Positions 34,315 through 42,872 are shown, counted from the stretch's first letter. The stretch is 64,000 nt of DNA from Burkholderia sp. HI2500 (GCF_002223055.1 NZ_NKFL01000004.1:1488001-1552000), one strand, 5' to 3'. The notes: generated from the letters alone by a model not told the origin. Made by a program: numbers and translations.

Positions 34315-35700
34315 CTACCGCTGCCAGCGCTCCGGATCCACCCATATCGGGAACGACAGGACGACCGCCAGCCCGTTTCCCCCGATTCCGGCTGTCACCT
34401 CGACCGACCCGCCGTGAGACGCGGCGATTCGCGCGACGAGCGACAGGCCGATGCCGCTGCCCGGCTGCACCGTCCCCGGTACGCGATAAAAGCGTTCGAA
34501 GATCCGCTCGCGCTCGCCGATCGGCACGCCGGGCCCGTCGTCCGCGATCCGCAGCCTGACCCGCGTCCCGCCCGCATCGGCGGGGACGTCGCACGTGATC
34601 TCGACCTGCCCGCCGTCACGGCCGTAACGCAGCGCGTTGTCGATCAGGTTGCGCACCGCAATCGCGATCTCGTCCAGATCGCCCCACACGCGCACCGGTT
34701 CGACCGCGACCCGCACCGTCTGTCGGCGTGCATGCGCGCCCGCGTCGAAGTCGCTCGCGATCAGCGCAACGAGTCGCGACAGGTCTACCGGCCCGTGCTG
34801 GTCGACGCGCGATCCGGCATCCAGCCGCGCCAGCTCGAGCAATTGCCCGGAGAGCCGCGCACTGCGTTCGACGCCCATGGCGAGCCGACGCAATGCCGCG
34901 TTCTTGTCCGCCAGACTATCCGCCTGCAACGCGACTTCCGCCTGGGCCGACAACGCTGCCAGCGGCGTGCGCAACTCGTGCGCGGCATCGCCGATGAAGC
35001 GGCGTTCGGTGTCGACGGCCTGACTCAGCCGCGCCAGCAGGCGATTGAACGACTCGACGAGCGGGCGGAGTTCGCGCGGCAGCGTCACCAGCGGCAGCGG
35101 CGAGAAATCGAACGCGGCCTTGTGCTGGATCGCTCGCTGGACCTCGCGCACCGGCCCGAACGACCAGCGGATCACCCACCAGATCACGACGCCCAGCATC
35201 CCGAGCATCACCGCCGTATTGAACAGGCCGAGTTGCAGTGCGTTGCTCGCCTTCTCCTGCCAGGTCGTGGCCGGGCCGCCCGTCTGAACGTGAATCCGGC
35301 CCGCCGGATCCGACAGCGAATAGACCCGCCAGGTCTCGTCTTGCGCGGCGCCGCGCCCGGTGCTCACGCCGTATCCGTCCCGCAGGTCCGCCTTGAGCGC
35401 CGGCCCCGGCGCATCCGCGCTGTGCATCACGTTGCGGCCATCGACCCAGACCTGGAACGCGACGTCGTATTTGCCATACGCGGTGTTCGGCACCACCGCC
35501 TGGGCGTTCGCTTCGGGCAGGCGATCGATCGCATCCGGCAACGACAGCAGCAGCAGTTGCGCGGCGCTCTCGAGCATGCCGTCGCGCCAGCCGCGCTGCT
35601 CGCGCCACAGGCCGATGCCGAGAAACGCCCCCCAGCTCGCCCAGAACACGACGACCGCTGCCATCACGGTCGCGAGCAGGCGCACGCGTAGCGACTTCAT
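34315..35700 (-). CDS. Sensor histidine kinase of PmrB/QseC type
   Basis: The 461-aa inner-membrane kinase has an N-terminal helix (LRVRLLATVMAAVVVFWASWGAFLG), a ~130-residue periplasmic region, a second span and HAMP-like linker (MLGVVIWWVIRWSFGPVREV), an H-box FIGDAAHELRTPLAAL, N-box AVRNLIDNALRYG, G1 DDGPGVP and G2 GSGIGLSLV. It overlaps the response-regulator gene by four bases and should phosphorylate it. PmrAB/QseBC systems sense cationic peptides, metals, or envelope signals and control envelope-modifying genes. Confidence 0.93.
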   Translation of the reverse strand: MKSLRVRLLATVMAAVVVFWASWGAFLGIGLWREQRGWRDGMLESAAQLLLLSLPDAIDRLPEANAQAVVPNTAYGKYDVAFQVWVDGRNVMHSADAPGPALKADLRDGYGVSTGRGAAQDETWRVYSLSDPAGRIHVQTGGPATTWQEKASNALQLGLFNTAVMLGMLGVVIWWVIRWSFGPVREVQRAIQHKAAFDFSPLPLVTLPRELRPLVESFNRLLARLSQAVDTERRFIGDAAHELRTPLAALSAQAEVALQADSLADKNAALRRLAMGVERSARLSGQLLELARLDAGSRVDQHGPVDLSRLVALIASDFDAGAHARRQTVRVAVEPVRVWGDLDEIAIAVRNLIDNALRYGRDGGQVEITCDVPADAGGTRVRLRIADDGPGVPIGERERIFERFYRVPGTVQPGSGIGLSLVARIAASHGGSVEVTAGIGGNGLAVVLSFPIWVDPERWQR

Positions 35701-36362
35701 GCCGGGTTCTCCCCGACGCGATAGCCGAAGCCGTGCACCGTCACGATCAGCTCATCGCCAAGCTTGCGCCGCAGTTGGTGGATATACACCGCGATCGTGT
35801 TGCTTTCGATTTCGCTGTCGTTGCCGTAGACGCGCGCTTCGAGCTGCGTGCGCGTGACGACGCGGCCTTGCCGCTCCATCAGCGCGAGCAGCGTGCGGTA
35901 CTCGTGGATGCTGAGCGCAACGGGTTCGCCGGCGCGCGTGACTTCCTTGCGCGCCGGATCGACGTGCACGTCGCGGTAGACCAGGCGCTCCGACACGCGG
36001 CCCTGGCTGCGGCGCGTCAGCGCGCGCAGCCGTGCATAGAGCTCGTCGAGCTGGAACGGCTTCACGAGATAGTCGTCGGCGCCTGCGTCGAGGCCGCGGA
36101 TCCGGTCGCTCAGCTGATCGCGCGCGGTCACGATCAATACCGGCGTCGGGTCGTAGTTCGCGCGCATCGCAGCAAGCAGCGTGAAGCCGGATGCGCCTGG
36201 CAGTTGCAGGTCGAGCAGCACCGCGTCGTAGTCGTGGCCGACGAGCGCGAGCCGCGCGGCCGGCACGTCGGCCGACCAGTCCGCGCGCCAGCCGTTCTGC
36301 CTGAGGCCCGCGCAAACGGCGTCGGCCAGCATGACATCGTCTTCCACCAGCAGGATATCCAT
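35697..36362 (-). CDS. OmpR-family response regulator of PmrA/QseB type
   Basis: The start ATG at 36362 begins MDILLVEDDVMLADAV; a 36-codon in-frame upstream extension contains no RBS-supported start and would run through the PmrA-like box. The 221-aa protein has a receiver domain with phospho-acceptor Asp in VLLDLQLPGASGF and Lys in DYLVKPFQLDEL. A winged-helix OmpR DNA-binding domain follows (IESNTIAVYIHQLRRKLG, VHGFGYRVGE). It forms an operon with the kinase gene. A PmrA-like direct repeat, ATTAAA-N5-CTTAAA, is found 47-63 nt upstream. Confidence 0.93.
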   Translation of the reverse strand: MDILLVEDDVMLADAVCAGLRQNGWRADWSADVPAARLALVGHDYDAVLLDLQLPGASGFTLLAAMRANYDPTPVLIVTARDQLSDRIRGLDAGADDYLVKPFQLDELYARLRALTRRSQGRVSERLVYRDVHVDPARKEVTRAGEPVALSIHEYRTLLALMERQGRVVTRTQLEARVYGNDSEIESNTIAVYIHQLRRKLGDELIVTVHGFGYRVGENPA

Positions 36363-36408
36363 CGGTTTCGCTCCTCGACTGTCGAGGTCGCCAGCCTGAC
36401 CGACCGCG

Positions 36409-36425
36409 ATTAAAAACTTCTTAAA
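36409..36425. promoter_or_regulatory. PmrA/QseB-like box (ATTAAA-N5-CTTAAA)
   Basis: It fits HTTAAD-N5-HTTAAD read on either strand. It lies between the response-regulator operon (minus) and the DedA-like gene (plus). Probable autoregulation and control of the divergent DedA-like/methyltransferase pair. Confidence 0.6.
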
Positions 36426-36655
36426 GCCCGGGGGCCACGATGCGTGCCATTCGCCGCATTGCCGGTGCAATGCATCTGGCGTTTTATCGAGAGGCTCGCG
36501 ATGACCGTGTCATACCCATCAATTCCGTTGCTGCAATGCAATGCGGCGCGAGGCTCCACCTGCGCGCCGTGCGGGTGCGGGCCATTCTGGCATGGAAGGT
36601 CGTGCACGTTGTGCGCGTTGTACGCGTTGCGCACTCGCCGCGCGGGAGCGGCGCG

Positions 36656-37183
36656 ATGAACCAGCTCACCACGCTCGTCCCGTTCGGCGTCGCGCTCAGC
36701 GTGGCCGGCGCCAACAGCATCGCCTGCCTCGTCGGCCTGTCGCTGATCGAGCGGCTGATTCCGGTGCTGCCGTCCCACGTGCTCCTCACGACGATCGGCG
36801 TCGCCAGCGCGCAGGGCGCATGGACACTGCCGGAAGCCATCGTCGTCACGGCGCTCGGCAGCTTCGCGGGCTGCCTGTTGCATTACGCGCTCGGCAACCT
36901 GTGGCCGGAAGACAGCGTGCTGGCCCTGCTGCGCCGCGTCGCGCCGCTGGGCAGGCTGCAGCCCGCGCGAATGGACGCGCTGATCGACGGCATCCGCGCG
37001 CGGCCCACGCGGCTCGCCCTCTGGTCGCAACTGGTGCCGTTCGTCCGGCTCGTCGCGCCGGCGCTCGCCGGCTTGCTGGAAACGAGTTTCGTGCGATTCG
37101 CGTCCGGCGCCGCAGCCGGCATCGCGCTCTGGAACACGCTGTTCATCACGGCGGGCTACCTGGCCGCGCAAGCGGCCGCCTAG
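36656..37183 (+). CDS. DedA/VTT-domain membrane protein
   Basis: The start ATG at 36656 follows GGGAGCGG and gives 175 aa, four or five membrane segments. DedA/VTT features are visible: IERLIPVLPSHVLLTTIGVASAQG, VTALGSFAGCLLHYALG, the SQLVPFVRLVAPALAGLLE segment with the conserved Arg, and a C-terminal GIALWNTLFITAGYLA. DedA proteins include undecaprenyl-phosphate and phospholipid flippases. In Burkholderia a DedA protein is needed for polymyxin tolerance. Being divergent from a PmrAB-like system with a PmrA-like box between is consistent with an envelope-stress module. Confidence 0.85.
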   Translation: MNQLTTLVPFGVALSVAGANSIACLVGLSLIERLIPVLPSHVLLTTIGVASAQGAWTLPEAIVVTALGSFAGCLLHYALGNLWPEDSVLALLRRVAPLGRLQPARMDALIDGIRARPTRLALWSQLVPFVRLVAPALAGLLETSFVRFASGAAAGIALWNTLFITAGYLAAQAAA

Positions 37184-37226
37184 CCCGACATGTCGTTGAC
37201 CGATCGATCCCGCCTGGAGCCTGTCG

Positions 37227-37958
37227 ATGCGAATCCCTGAATGGATGCTGTTCCTGCGTACCTGGTTGCGCAATCCGCGCCGGGTCGGCGCGCTTGCGCC
37301 ATCCAGCCCCGCGCTCGCCGCGCTGATCACCGCCGATATCCCGCGCGACGGCGCCGCCGTGATCGAACTCGGCGCGGGCACCGGCGTGTTCACACGGGCG
37401 CTGCTCGCGCGCGGTGTCGCGAGCGACCGGCTCGTGCTGGTGGAAGCCGATCCGGCTTTCGCGGACGCGTTGCGACATCGGTTTCCCGCGTTGCGGATCA
37501 TGCGGATGGATGCGGCGCAGCTCGGCATGACAGGGGATTTCTTCGGCGGGGCGCGCGCGGATGCGATCGTGAGCGGGCTGCCACTCGTCGCGATGCCGGT
37601 CGAACAGGCCGTCGCGATCGTTCACGGCGCGTTCGCGCGTCATCTGGCTGCCGACGGCGCGTTCTACCAGTTCACCTATGTGCCGCGCTGCCCGATTCCG
37701 GCACGCTATCTGGAGGCCATGCGTATTCGTGCCGTCCGGGTCGGCGTCGCGTGGATGAACTTGCCGCCCGCCATCGTGTATCGGTTCGAACGCCGGATCG
37801 ACACGACCCGACCTCAGTGGCCGGGTGCACGGCCGCAGCTCGATGTGATTGCGGAAACAACCACGTTGCGCGGCATCGATATCACCCGGTTTCCCCATAC
37901 GCCATCACGCCATTCGAGCGGCGTCGGGCCATCGACGGATGGACGTCCAGCATCATGA
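37227..37958 (+). CDS. SAM-dependent methyltransferase (PmtA / rRNA-adenine-dimethylase-like fold)
   Basis: The 243-aa product starts MRIPEWMLFLRTWLRNPRRVGALAPSSPALA, a pattern seen in phosphatidylethanolamine N-methyltransferases (PmtA) and related ones. The SAM site is VIELGAGTGVFTRALLARG, and the later motif is ADAIVSGLPLVAMP. It follows the DedA-like gene by 43 nt in the same operon. If it is a PmtA-like phospholipid methyltransferase, the operon would be consistent with envelope remodelling under a PmrA-like regulator. A DNA/RNA target is the alternative. The C-terminal 20 residues look atypical and may not be conserved. Confidence 0.75.
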   Translation: MRIPEWMLFLRTWLRNPRRVGALAPSSPALAALITADIPRDGAAVIELGAGTGVFTRALLARGVASDRLVLVEADPAFADALRHRFPALRIMRMDAAQLGMTGDFFGGARADAIVSGLPLVAMPVEQAVAIVHGAFARHLAADGAFYQFTYVPRCPIPARYLEAMRIRAVRVGVAWMNLPPAIVYRFERRIDTTRPQWPGARPQLDVIAETTTLRGIDITRFPHTPSRHSSGVGPSTDGRPAS

Positions 37959-38177
37959 GCGCGTTCGGGTAGGGGTTACTGTCTGGCTGGCCGCTGGTCG
38001 CGAAAACCGGGATCGGCGTGGGCGCCGCGCGCTGTCGAATCCCGCACGGACGCAAACGCGCAGGGCATGTCAATGACGCTACGTTCCATCGCTGGCTGAC
38101 GAGGAACGCACCGTGCTCGTGCGCCCCCGTTTCCCATACGTTGCCCCGCCTTGCGCGACGATTCCGACGCGCCATGC

Positions 38178-38507
38178 TCAATGGCCGAAGTAGATCGACC
38201 GCTCGGCCGTGCGAACCGCGCTGCGGCTGCCCGACTGCGTTGCACTGCCGGCGTCGCTGCCGTAACCGGACACCTGCGAATCGACCGCGACCGCAGTGTT
38301 GTCGTGAACCCGGCGCAGCGCAGCCTGGAGATTGTCCGGATAGTTCGGGTCGTTGGGCCGGTTCGGCAGGTAGCCGGCCTGCTGCAGCGCGGCCAGTTCC
38401 GCACGCACTTGCGAGCGCGTCACGGTGCTGTCACCCGCAAACGCCGGCGCGGCAACGGCAGCCGACACGGCAACGAGAAGGGCAGCGATCAGTTGGGTCT
38501 TCATCAT
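38178..38507 (-). CDS. DUF4148 secreted protein, paralogue 1
   Basis: The 109-aa product has a signal peptide (MKTQLIAALLVAVSAAVAAPAFA), the DUF4148 N-terminal motif VTRSQVRAELAALQQAGYLPNRPNDPNYPDNLQ in short form (RAELAALQQAGY), and a conserved C-terminus SIYFGH. It is periplasmic or secreted, of unknown function, and common in Burkholderia. It is the first of three tandem paralogues. The double ATG (MMKT) allows two starts; the second is better spaced from GAGG. Confidence 0.85.
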   Translation of the reverse strand: MMKTQLIAALLVAVSAAVAAPAFAGDSTVTRSQVRAELAALQQAGYLPNRPNDPNYPDNLQAALRRVHDNTAVAVDSQVSGYGSDAGSATQSGSRSAVRTAERSIYFGH

Positions 38508-38580
38508 TTACCTCGACAAGAAAGTGGAGTTCAGGGGTTACGCATCGTGCGCCAGCCACCGGCGCCGTTCGCGGTGTCGT

Positions 38581-38910
38581 TCAATGACCGAAGTAGATCG
38601 AGCGTTCGGCGATTCGCGTCGCGTGCCGGCTGCCCGACTGCGTCGCGGCGGTGGCATCGCTGCCGTAACCGGACGTCGCTGCGTCGGCCACCGCGGTGTC
38701 GTTCGCATGAATGCGCGTCAGTGCGGCCTGCAGATCGTCCGGATAGTGCGGATCGTTCGCGCGGCCCGGCCGATAGCCGGCCTGTTCGAGCTGGACGAGC
38801 TCGGCACGCACCTGCGCGCGGGATACGCCGGCTGCATCGGCGAACGCCGGTGCGGCAGCGGAGGCGGAAACGGCCACGAGAAGGGCGGCGATCAGTTGGG
38901 TTTTCATCAT
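38581..38910 (-). CDS. DUF4148 secreted protein, paralogue 2
   Basis: The 109-aa product is a paralogue of the flanking genes: identical signal MMKTQLIAALLVAVSA, RAQVRAELVQLEQAGYRPGR, ending SIYFGH. It lies 73 nt upstream of paralogue 1, same strand. The leader sequence around the start (GAGGTAAATGATGAA) is nearly identical in the copies, so duplication included the translation signal. Confidence 0.85.
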   Translation of the reverse strand: MMKTQLIAALLVAVSASAAAPAFADAAGVSRAQVRAELVQLEQAGYRPGRANDPHYPDDLQAALTRIHANDTAVADAATSGYGSDATAATQSGSRHATRIAERSIYFGH

Positions 38911-38971
38911 TTACCTCGACAGAAGAGAAATAGAAGGGATTCAGGGTTCACGTATTGACGATGCGTCGCGC

Positions 38972-39301
38972 TCAATGACCGAAATACACCGAGCGGTCGG
39001 CCACGCTGACCGCATGCCGGCGGCCCGATTGCGTTGCCGCCTCGCCGTTGCTGCCGTAGCCGGACGCCTGCTCGTTGCTGGCGACCGCATCGGTGGCATG
39101 GATCTGCGTGAGTGCAGCCTGGAGATCATTCGGATAGGTGGCGTCGGTCGCGCGATTCAGCGGGTAGCCGGCCTGTTGCAACTGCGCGAGCTCGGCGCGC
39201 ACCTGCGCACGCGTCACGGTGGATTCGCTGGAGAACGCCGGTGCGGCAACCGTGGCCGAAACAGCGACGAGAAGGGCGGCGATCAGTCGGGTATTCATCA
39301 T
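38972..39301 (-). CDS. DUF4148 secreted protein, paralogue 3
   Basis: The 109-aa product has a signal peptide (MMNTRLIAALLVAVSATVAAPAFS), then VTRAQVRAELAQLQQAGYPL and a C-terminal SVYFGH. It is the most upstream of the three copies, 61 nt from paralogue 2. It is slightly more divergent than the other two in the signal and leader (GAGGTGAATGATGAA). Confidence 0.85.
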   Translation of the reverse strand: MMNTRLIAALLVAVSATVAAPAFSSESTVTRAQVRAELAQLQQAGYPLNRATDATYPNDLQAALTQIHATDAVASNEQASGYGSNGEAATQSGRRHAVSVADRSVYFGH

Positions 39302-39369
39302 TCACCTCAAAAGGAAAGAAAGGAAATCGGGCATTCGGCAAGGCGGCGCCAGGCCGCCTGATGCATCGT

Positions 39370-39789
39370 TCAAGCGATACGGATGTCGACGTCGATGTTG
39401 CCGCGCGTCGCCTTCGAATACGGGCAGGTCTGGTGTGCCGCATCGACGATGCGCTGCGCGACGTCGCGATCGAGCCCCGGCACGCTCACGTTCAGCCGGG
39501 CCTGCAGGAAGTACGCATTGCCGGCGGTGCCGAGATCCACTTCGGCGTCGACCGCGAGATCGGCCGGCAGCGTCACCTTCGCGGCACGCGCCGCGAGCTG
39601 CATCGCGCCGATGAAGCAGGCCGACCAGCCGGCCGCGAACAGCTGCTCCGGGTTGGTGCCGGTGCCGGCGCTGCCCGGCGACGACAACTGGATGTCGAGG
39701 CGGCCATCGGAACTGCGCGCCGCGCCGTCGCGGCCGCCCGAAGTCGTATGCGTCTTGCCCGTGTACAGCACTTTTTCGATCTTGCTCAT
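39370..39789 (-). CDS. ohr: Organic hydroperoxide resistance protein Ohr (OsmC family)
   Basis: The second ATG at 39789 is best spaced from CGGAGC and gives 139 aa (MSKIEKVLYTGKTHTTSGGRDG); the ATG three bases upstream is the alternative. The catalytic cysteines are in AAGWSACFIGAM and HQTCPYSKATRG, with the Arg (GGRDG) of the Ohr active site. Ohr is a thiol peroxidase that reduces fatty-acid and organic hydroperoxides using lipoylated proteins. Two OhrR-type palindromes flank the predicted -35 (TTGACG, 39875-39870 on the minus strand). The ohrR-like gene is at 33.0 kb. Confidence 0.93.
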   Translation of the reverse strand: MSKIEKVLYTGKTHTTSGGRDGAARSSDGRLDIQLSSPGSAGTGTNPEQLFAAGWSACFIGAMQLAARAAKVTLPADLAVDAEVDLGTAGNAYFLQARLNVSVPGLDRDVAQRIVDAAHQTCPYSKATRGNIDVDIRIA

Positions 39790-39832
39790 CATTTGCTCCG
39801 TCAGTTGGGTGGTTTGTTTCAGATGCGATTCG

Positions 39833-39844
39833 ATCGCATGCGAT
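39833..39844. promoter_or_regulatory. OhrR-type operator 1 of ohr (ATCGCATGCGAT)
   Basis: A perfect 12-bp palindrome, 44 nt upstream of the ohr start, overlapping the expected transcription start if the -10 is GAAACT (39852-39847). Confidence 0.7.
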
Positions 39845-39889
39845 GGAGTTTCGTCGAGACGACCACCCACGTCAAGCGTATTCGATTAA

Positions 39890-39901
39890 ATCGCATGCGA
39901 T
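39890..39901. promoter_or_regulatory. OhrR-type operator 2 of ohr (ATCGCATGCGAT)
   Basis: A second perfect copy of the same palindrome, 57 bp from operator 1, upstream of the TTGACG -35. Confidence 0.7.
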
Positions 39902-40053
39902 ATTTTGTATTTCAATGTATCTGGAACGTGTACAGCCTTGCGGGAGAAGGCATTCCGGCGATCGCTCCCCGATATTCGACGCGCGACGCATCCGGGCAGG
40001 GCGGGTGAAAACGCCCCGGGAACGGCTGGCCGCCGCGCAGGGCGGCCGATCGG

Positions 40054-40518
40054 TCAGGCCGGGTCGATCTCGGCGATCACGACGAGGATCACGGCCGCAT
40101 CGGCCGGCAACTGGCGCTGGGAGAACGCCGAGCGCGCGTGGCCCGACTTTTCGCCCAGCACGGCGGCGAACAGGTCCGACGCGCCGTCGATCACGGCCGG
40201 CTGCCCGACAAAGCCGTCGGACGAACTCACGTGCCCCTCGACGCGCACGATCTTGCGCAGGCGCTCGAACCCGCCCAGGTGCCGGCGAATCTGCGCGAGC
40301 ACGTTCAGCGCCGCGAGCCGGGCGGCATGCTTGCCTTCGTCGACGCTCAACTGCTCCCCGACGCGGCCGGTATAGGCAATCTTGCCGTCGACCAGCGGCA
40401 GTTGTCCGGAGACGAACAGCAGGTTGCCGGCTTCGCTGGCGGCCGTATAGCTGCCGAGCGGGTTCGGCGGCTCGGGTAACGCGAGGCCGAGGTCGGCCAG
40501 TTTCTGTTCGACGGTCAT
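40054..40518 (-). CDS. RidA/YjgF-family protein
   Basis: The 154-aa product (MTVEQKLADLGLALPEPPNPLGSYTAA) belongs to the longer YjgF/RutC/Atu subgroup: NLLFVSGQLPLVDGKIAYTGRVG, then VRVEGHVSSSDGF, and GHARSAFSQRQLPADAAVILVVIAEI, with the Arg of the canonical RidA site in GHARSA. Such proteins hydrolyse reactive enamine/imine intermediates or act in specific pathways. It is divergent from a LysR gene, which may regulate it. Confidence 0.9.
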   Translation of the reverse strand: MTVEQKLADLGLALPEPPNPLGSYTAASEAGNLLFVSGQLPLVDGKIAYTGRVGEQLSVDEGKHAARLAALNVLAQIRRHLGGFERLRKIVRVEGHVSSSDGFVGQPAVIDGASDLFAAVLGEKSGHARSAFSQRQLPADAAVILVVIAEIDPA

Positions 40519-40730
40519 GTCGTGCTCCTTGCAGGAAAGGGGTTCGGCGATCGGTCCGGCCTGTGAGTCACTGTAGCCAGGCGGCCGAAGCCGGTAAATG
40601 TCAGCCGCGCAATTGATTCACGACGCGGTGTAACGAATCGCGTCGTGTGCGCCCGCTGGTTTCCGCCACGAGATTCATGCACACTCGGCGTCATCGCGCG
40701 CCACGCGCCGCAGACGGCAGGAATCGCCTC

Positions 40731-41696
40731 ATGCAACGACAATTCGACGATCTGCTGCTGGGCAGCATCGAGCTGTTCTGCCTCGCCGCCGAACTCGGCA
40801 GCTTCACGCTGGCGGCGAACGCGGCGAGCGTCACGCCGGCCGCGGTCAGCCGGTCGGTCGCGCGGCTCGAGGCGCGTCTCGGCGTGCGGCTGTTCGTGCG
40901 CACGACACGCCAGATCCGCCTGACCGATTCCGGCCGCCGCTACTTCGAGCAATGTCGCGACGCGCTGTCGCAACTGGTCGACGCGGAGCGCGAGGCGACC
41001 GGCCAGCAGGCAACGCCCGCCGGCGTGCTGCGGATCAGCATGCCGACACCGTACGGGCACTATCGCGTGCTGCCGCTGCTGCCAGCGTTTCGCGAGCGCT
41101 ATCCGGACGTGCGCGTCGACACCCACCTGAGCAACCGCAACATCGACTTCGCCGAGGAAGGCTACGACCTCGCGATCCGCGGCCGCGCGCCGGCCGATTC
41201 GAACCTGATCGCACGCAAGCTGGAGGATGCCGAACTCGTGATCGTCGCGGCGCCCGGCTACCTGAAGCGCGCGGGCATGCCGACCGCCGTCGACGACCTG
41301 CATGCACACGAATGCATCCAGTTCGAGCTGCCGAGCAGCGGGCGGACGATTCCGTGGCTGTTCATCGATGGATCGGAGGGGATCGACGTCACGACGACCG
41401 GCAGTTACGGCACGTCGGGGGACTATCTCGCCGGTGTGACGCTCGCGCGCAGCGGCGCGGGCCTGTTCCAGACCTATCGCTTCGTCGTCGAGCAGGATCT
41501 GCGGGCCGGCACGCTCGTGGAAGTGCTGCCCGGCCTCGGCGGGCGGTCGCTGCCGTTCATGCTGCTGTATCCGCATGCGCGCTTTTTGTCGTCGCGCGTA
41601 CGCGTGTTCGTCGACTTTCTCGTCGAGCATCTGGCGCGCGCGCCGGCCGGGCAGCCGGCCGAGAAACGCGCCAAACGAGCCGGCGCATCGCGTTAG
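40731..41696 (+). CDS. LysR-family transcriptional regulator
   Basis: The start ATG at 40731 is followed by MQRQFDDLLLGSIELFCLAAELGSFTLAANAASVTPA in summary, giving 321 aa; upstream in-frame ATGs lack a ribosome-binding site. The N-terminal winged HTH spans about residues 10-70 (TPAAVSRSVARLEARLGVRLF); the effector domain follows (LRISMPTPYGHYRVLPLLP). It is of the subgroup often divergent from oxidoreductase or RidA genes. Candidate targets are the RidA gene (divergent) and the convergent SDR. Confidence 0.92.
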   Translation: MQRQFDDLLLGSIELFCLAAELGSFTLAANAASVTPAAVSRSVARLEARLGVRLFVRTTRQIRLTDSGRRYFEQCRDALSQLVDAEREATGQQATPAGVLRISMPTPYGHYRVLPLLPAFRERYPDVRVDTHLSNRNIDFAEEGYDLAIRGRAPADSNLIARKLEDAELVIVAAPGYLKRAGMPTAVDDLHAHECIQFELPSSGRTIPWLFIDGSEGIDVTTTGSYGTSGDYLAGVTLARSGAGLFQTYRFVVEQDLRAGTLVEVLPGLGGRSLPFMLLYPHARFLSSRVRVFVDFLVEHLARAPAGQPAEKRAKRAGASR

Positions 41697-41727
41697 GCGC
41701 GCCGGCTCGCGGTGTCGACGCCGCGTC

Positions 41728-42435
41728 TCAATGCCCGGCGCTCTGGCCGCCGTCGACATGCAGGATCTCGCCCGTGACGAACGGCGCCGAATCCAGGTAC
41801 AGGATTGCGTCGACGATGTCGCTCATTTCGCCCATGCGGCCGACCGGATGCAGCGACGCGAGCGTCGCGTGCGTTTCGGGCGCGTGCATCGGCGACTTGA
41901 TGATCCCGGGCGATACCGCATTCACGCGAATGCCGGCCTTCGCATACTCGATCGCGAGCGACTTCGTCGCCGCATTCAATCCGCCTTTCGTCAGCGACGC
42001 AAGCACCGACGGCACGTTGCTGTTCGCGTGATCGACCAGGCTCGTCGTGATGCTGACCACGTGGCCGCCGCCGTGTTTCTGCATCGCGGCGATCGCATGC
42101 TGCGTGACGTGGAAGAAGCCGCTCAGGTTGACGTTCGTGATCTGCGCGTAGTCGTCCGCGGTGTACTGCGTGAACGGCTTCGCGATGAAGATGCCCGCGT
42201 TGTTGACGAGCGTGTCGACGCGGCCGAAGCGTTCGATCGCGGCGTCGACCACGCGCCGTGCGACGGCCGCGTCGCCGATGTCGCCCGCGACGGTGACGAG
42301 GTCCGGATCGTTCGACGGCCCGATCGAACGTGACGTTGCGACGACGCGATGGCCGCGGGCCCGGAATGCGTCGACCGTTGCCGCGCCGATGCCTTGCGAT
42401 GCACCGGTGACGATGATGACTCTGGATGCGCTCAT
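41728..42435 (-). CDS. Short-chain dehydrogenase/reductase (SDR)
   Basis: The start ATG at 42435 after GAGGCAAATC gives 235 aa (MSASRVIIVTGASQGIGAATVDAF). Classical SDR residues are the TGASQGIG cofactor motif, NNAG (TLVNNAGIF), the catalytic Ser in VSITTSLVDH, and a degenerate YxxxK: SVLASLTKGG has Leu-Ala-Ser-Leu-Thr-Lys, so the usual Tyr is replaced. The replaced Tyr raises the possibility of altered or lost activity. Its substrate is unknown. It ends convergently, 32 nt from the LysR gene. Confidence 0.85.
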   Translation of the reverse strand: MSASRVIIVTGASQGIGAATVDAFRARGHRVVATSRSIGPSNDPDLVTVAGDIGDAAVARRVVDAAIERFGRVDTLVNNAGIFIAKPFTQYTADDYAQITNVNLSGFFHVTQHAIAAMQKHGGGHVVSITTSLVDHANSNVPSVLASLTKGGLNAATKSLAIEYAKAGIRVNAVSPGIIKSPMHAPETHATLASLHPVGRMGEMSDIVDAILYLDSAPFVTGEILHVDGGQSAGH

Positions 42436-42872
42436 GATTTGCCTCGATAAGTGAAGGGTTCTCGGCTTCGGTGCCGACCGGATCCGTGAATCCGATGGGC
42501 GAACTGTAGGCGCGCCGGTTGCGATCTCGAACACCCACCGTGGAGCAACAGTCTTGCGTCGGGGGAACAAATGCGGGGAGGGGGCAGCCAGGGTGGCTCA
42601 CTCGGACGAACCAAGGTCGGGCATTGCCCTGGCGTCGCCCGACCGATGTACGAGCTCGGCCGCTTTACTGGGAGACCGGCCGAAATGCCGGCGATATTCT
42701 CAACTTAACTGCGGAGGATCCGGATCGTTGACTAGACCGGAAACCACGGGATCGAACGCGTCCTCTGGTTGATCAGGCCGCATTTCGCTACTGTCAACAT
42801 ACGCATGGTCGAGCAACCTTGCTCCGCCCACCGTGAACGCGATCCCGCCAACTCAGTGTCGGTGACCATCCG
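42436..42872. other. 437-nt gap, no gene seen
   Basis: It lies between the SDR start and the end of the lipoprotein gene, both on the minus strand. It contains short frames without ribosome-binding sites. It must hold the SDR promoter. No clear repeats or operators are seen. Confidence 0.45.

Noticed and set aside
35850..36362. A start for the response regulator upstream at 36470
   Set aside because: The extra 36 residues cover the PmrA-like box and AT-rich promoter; the MDILLVEDD start is canonical.
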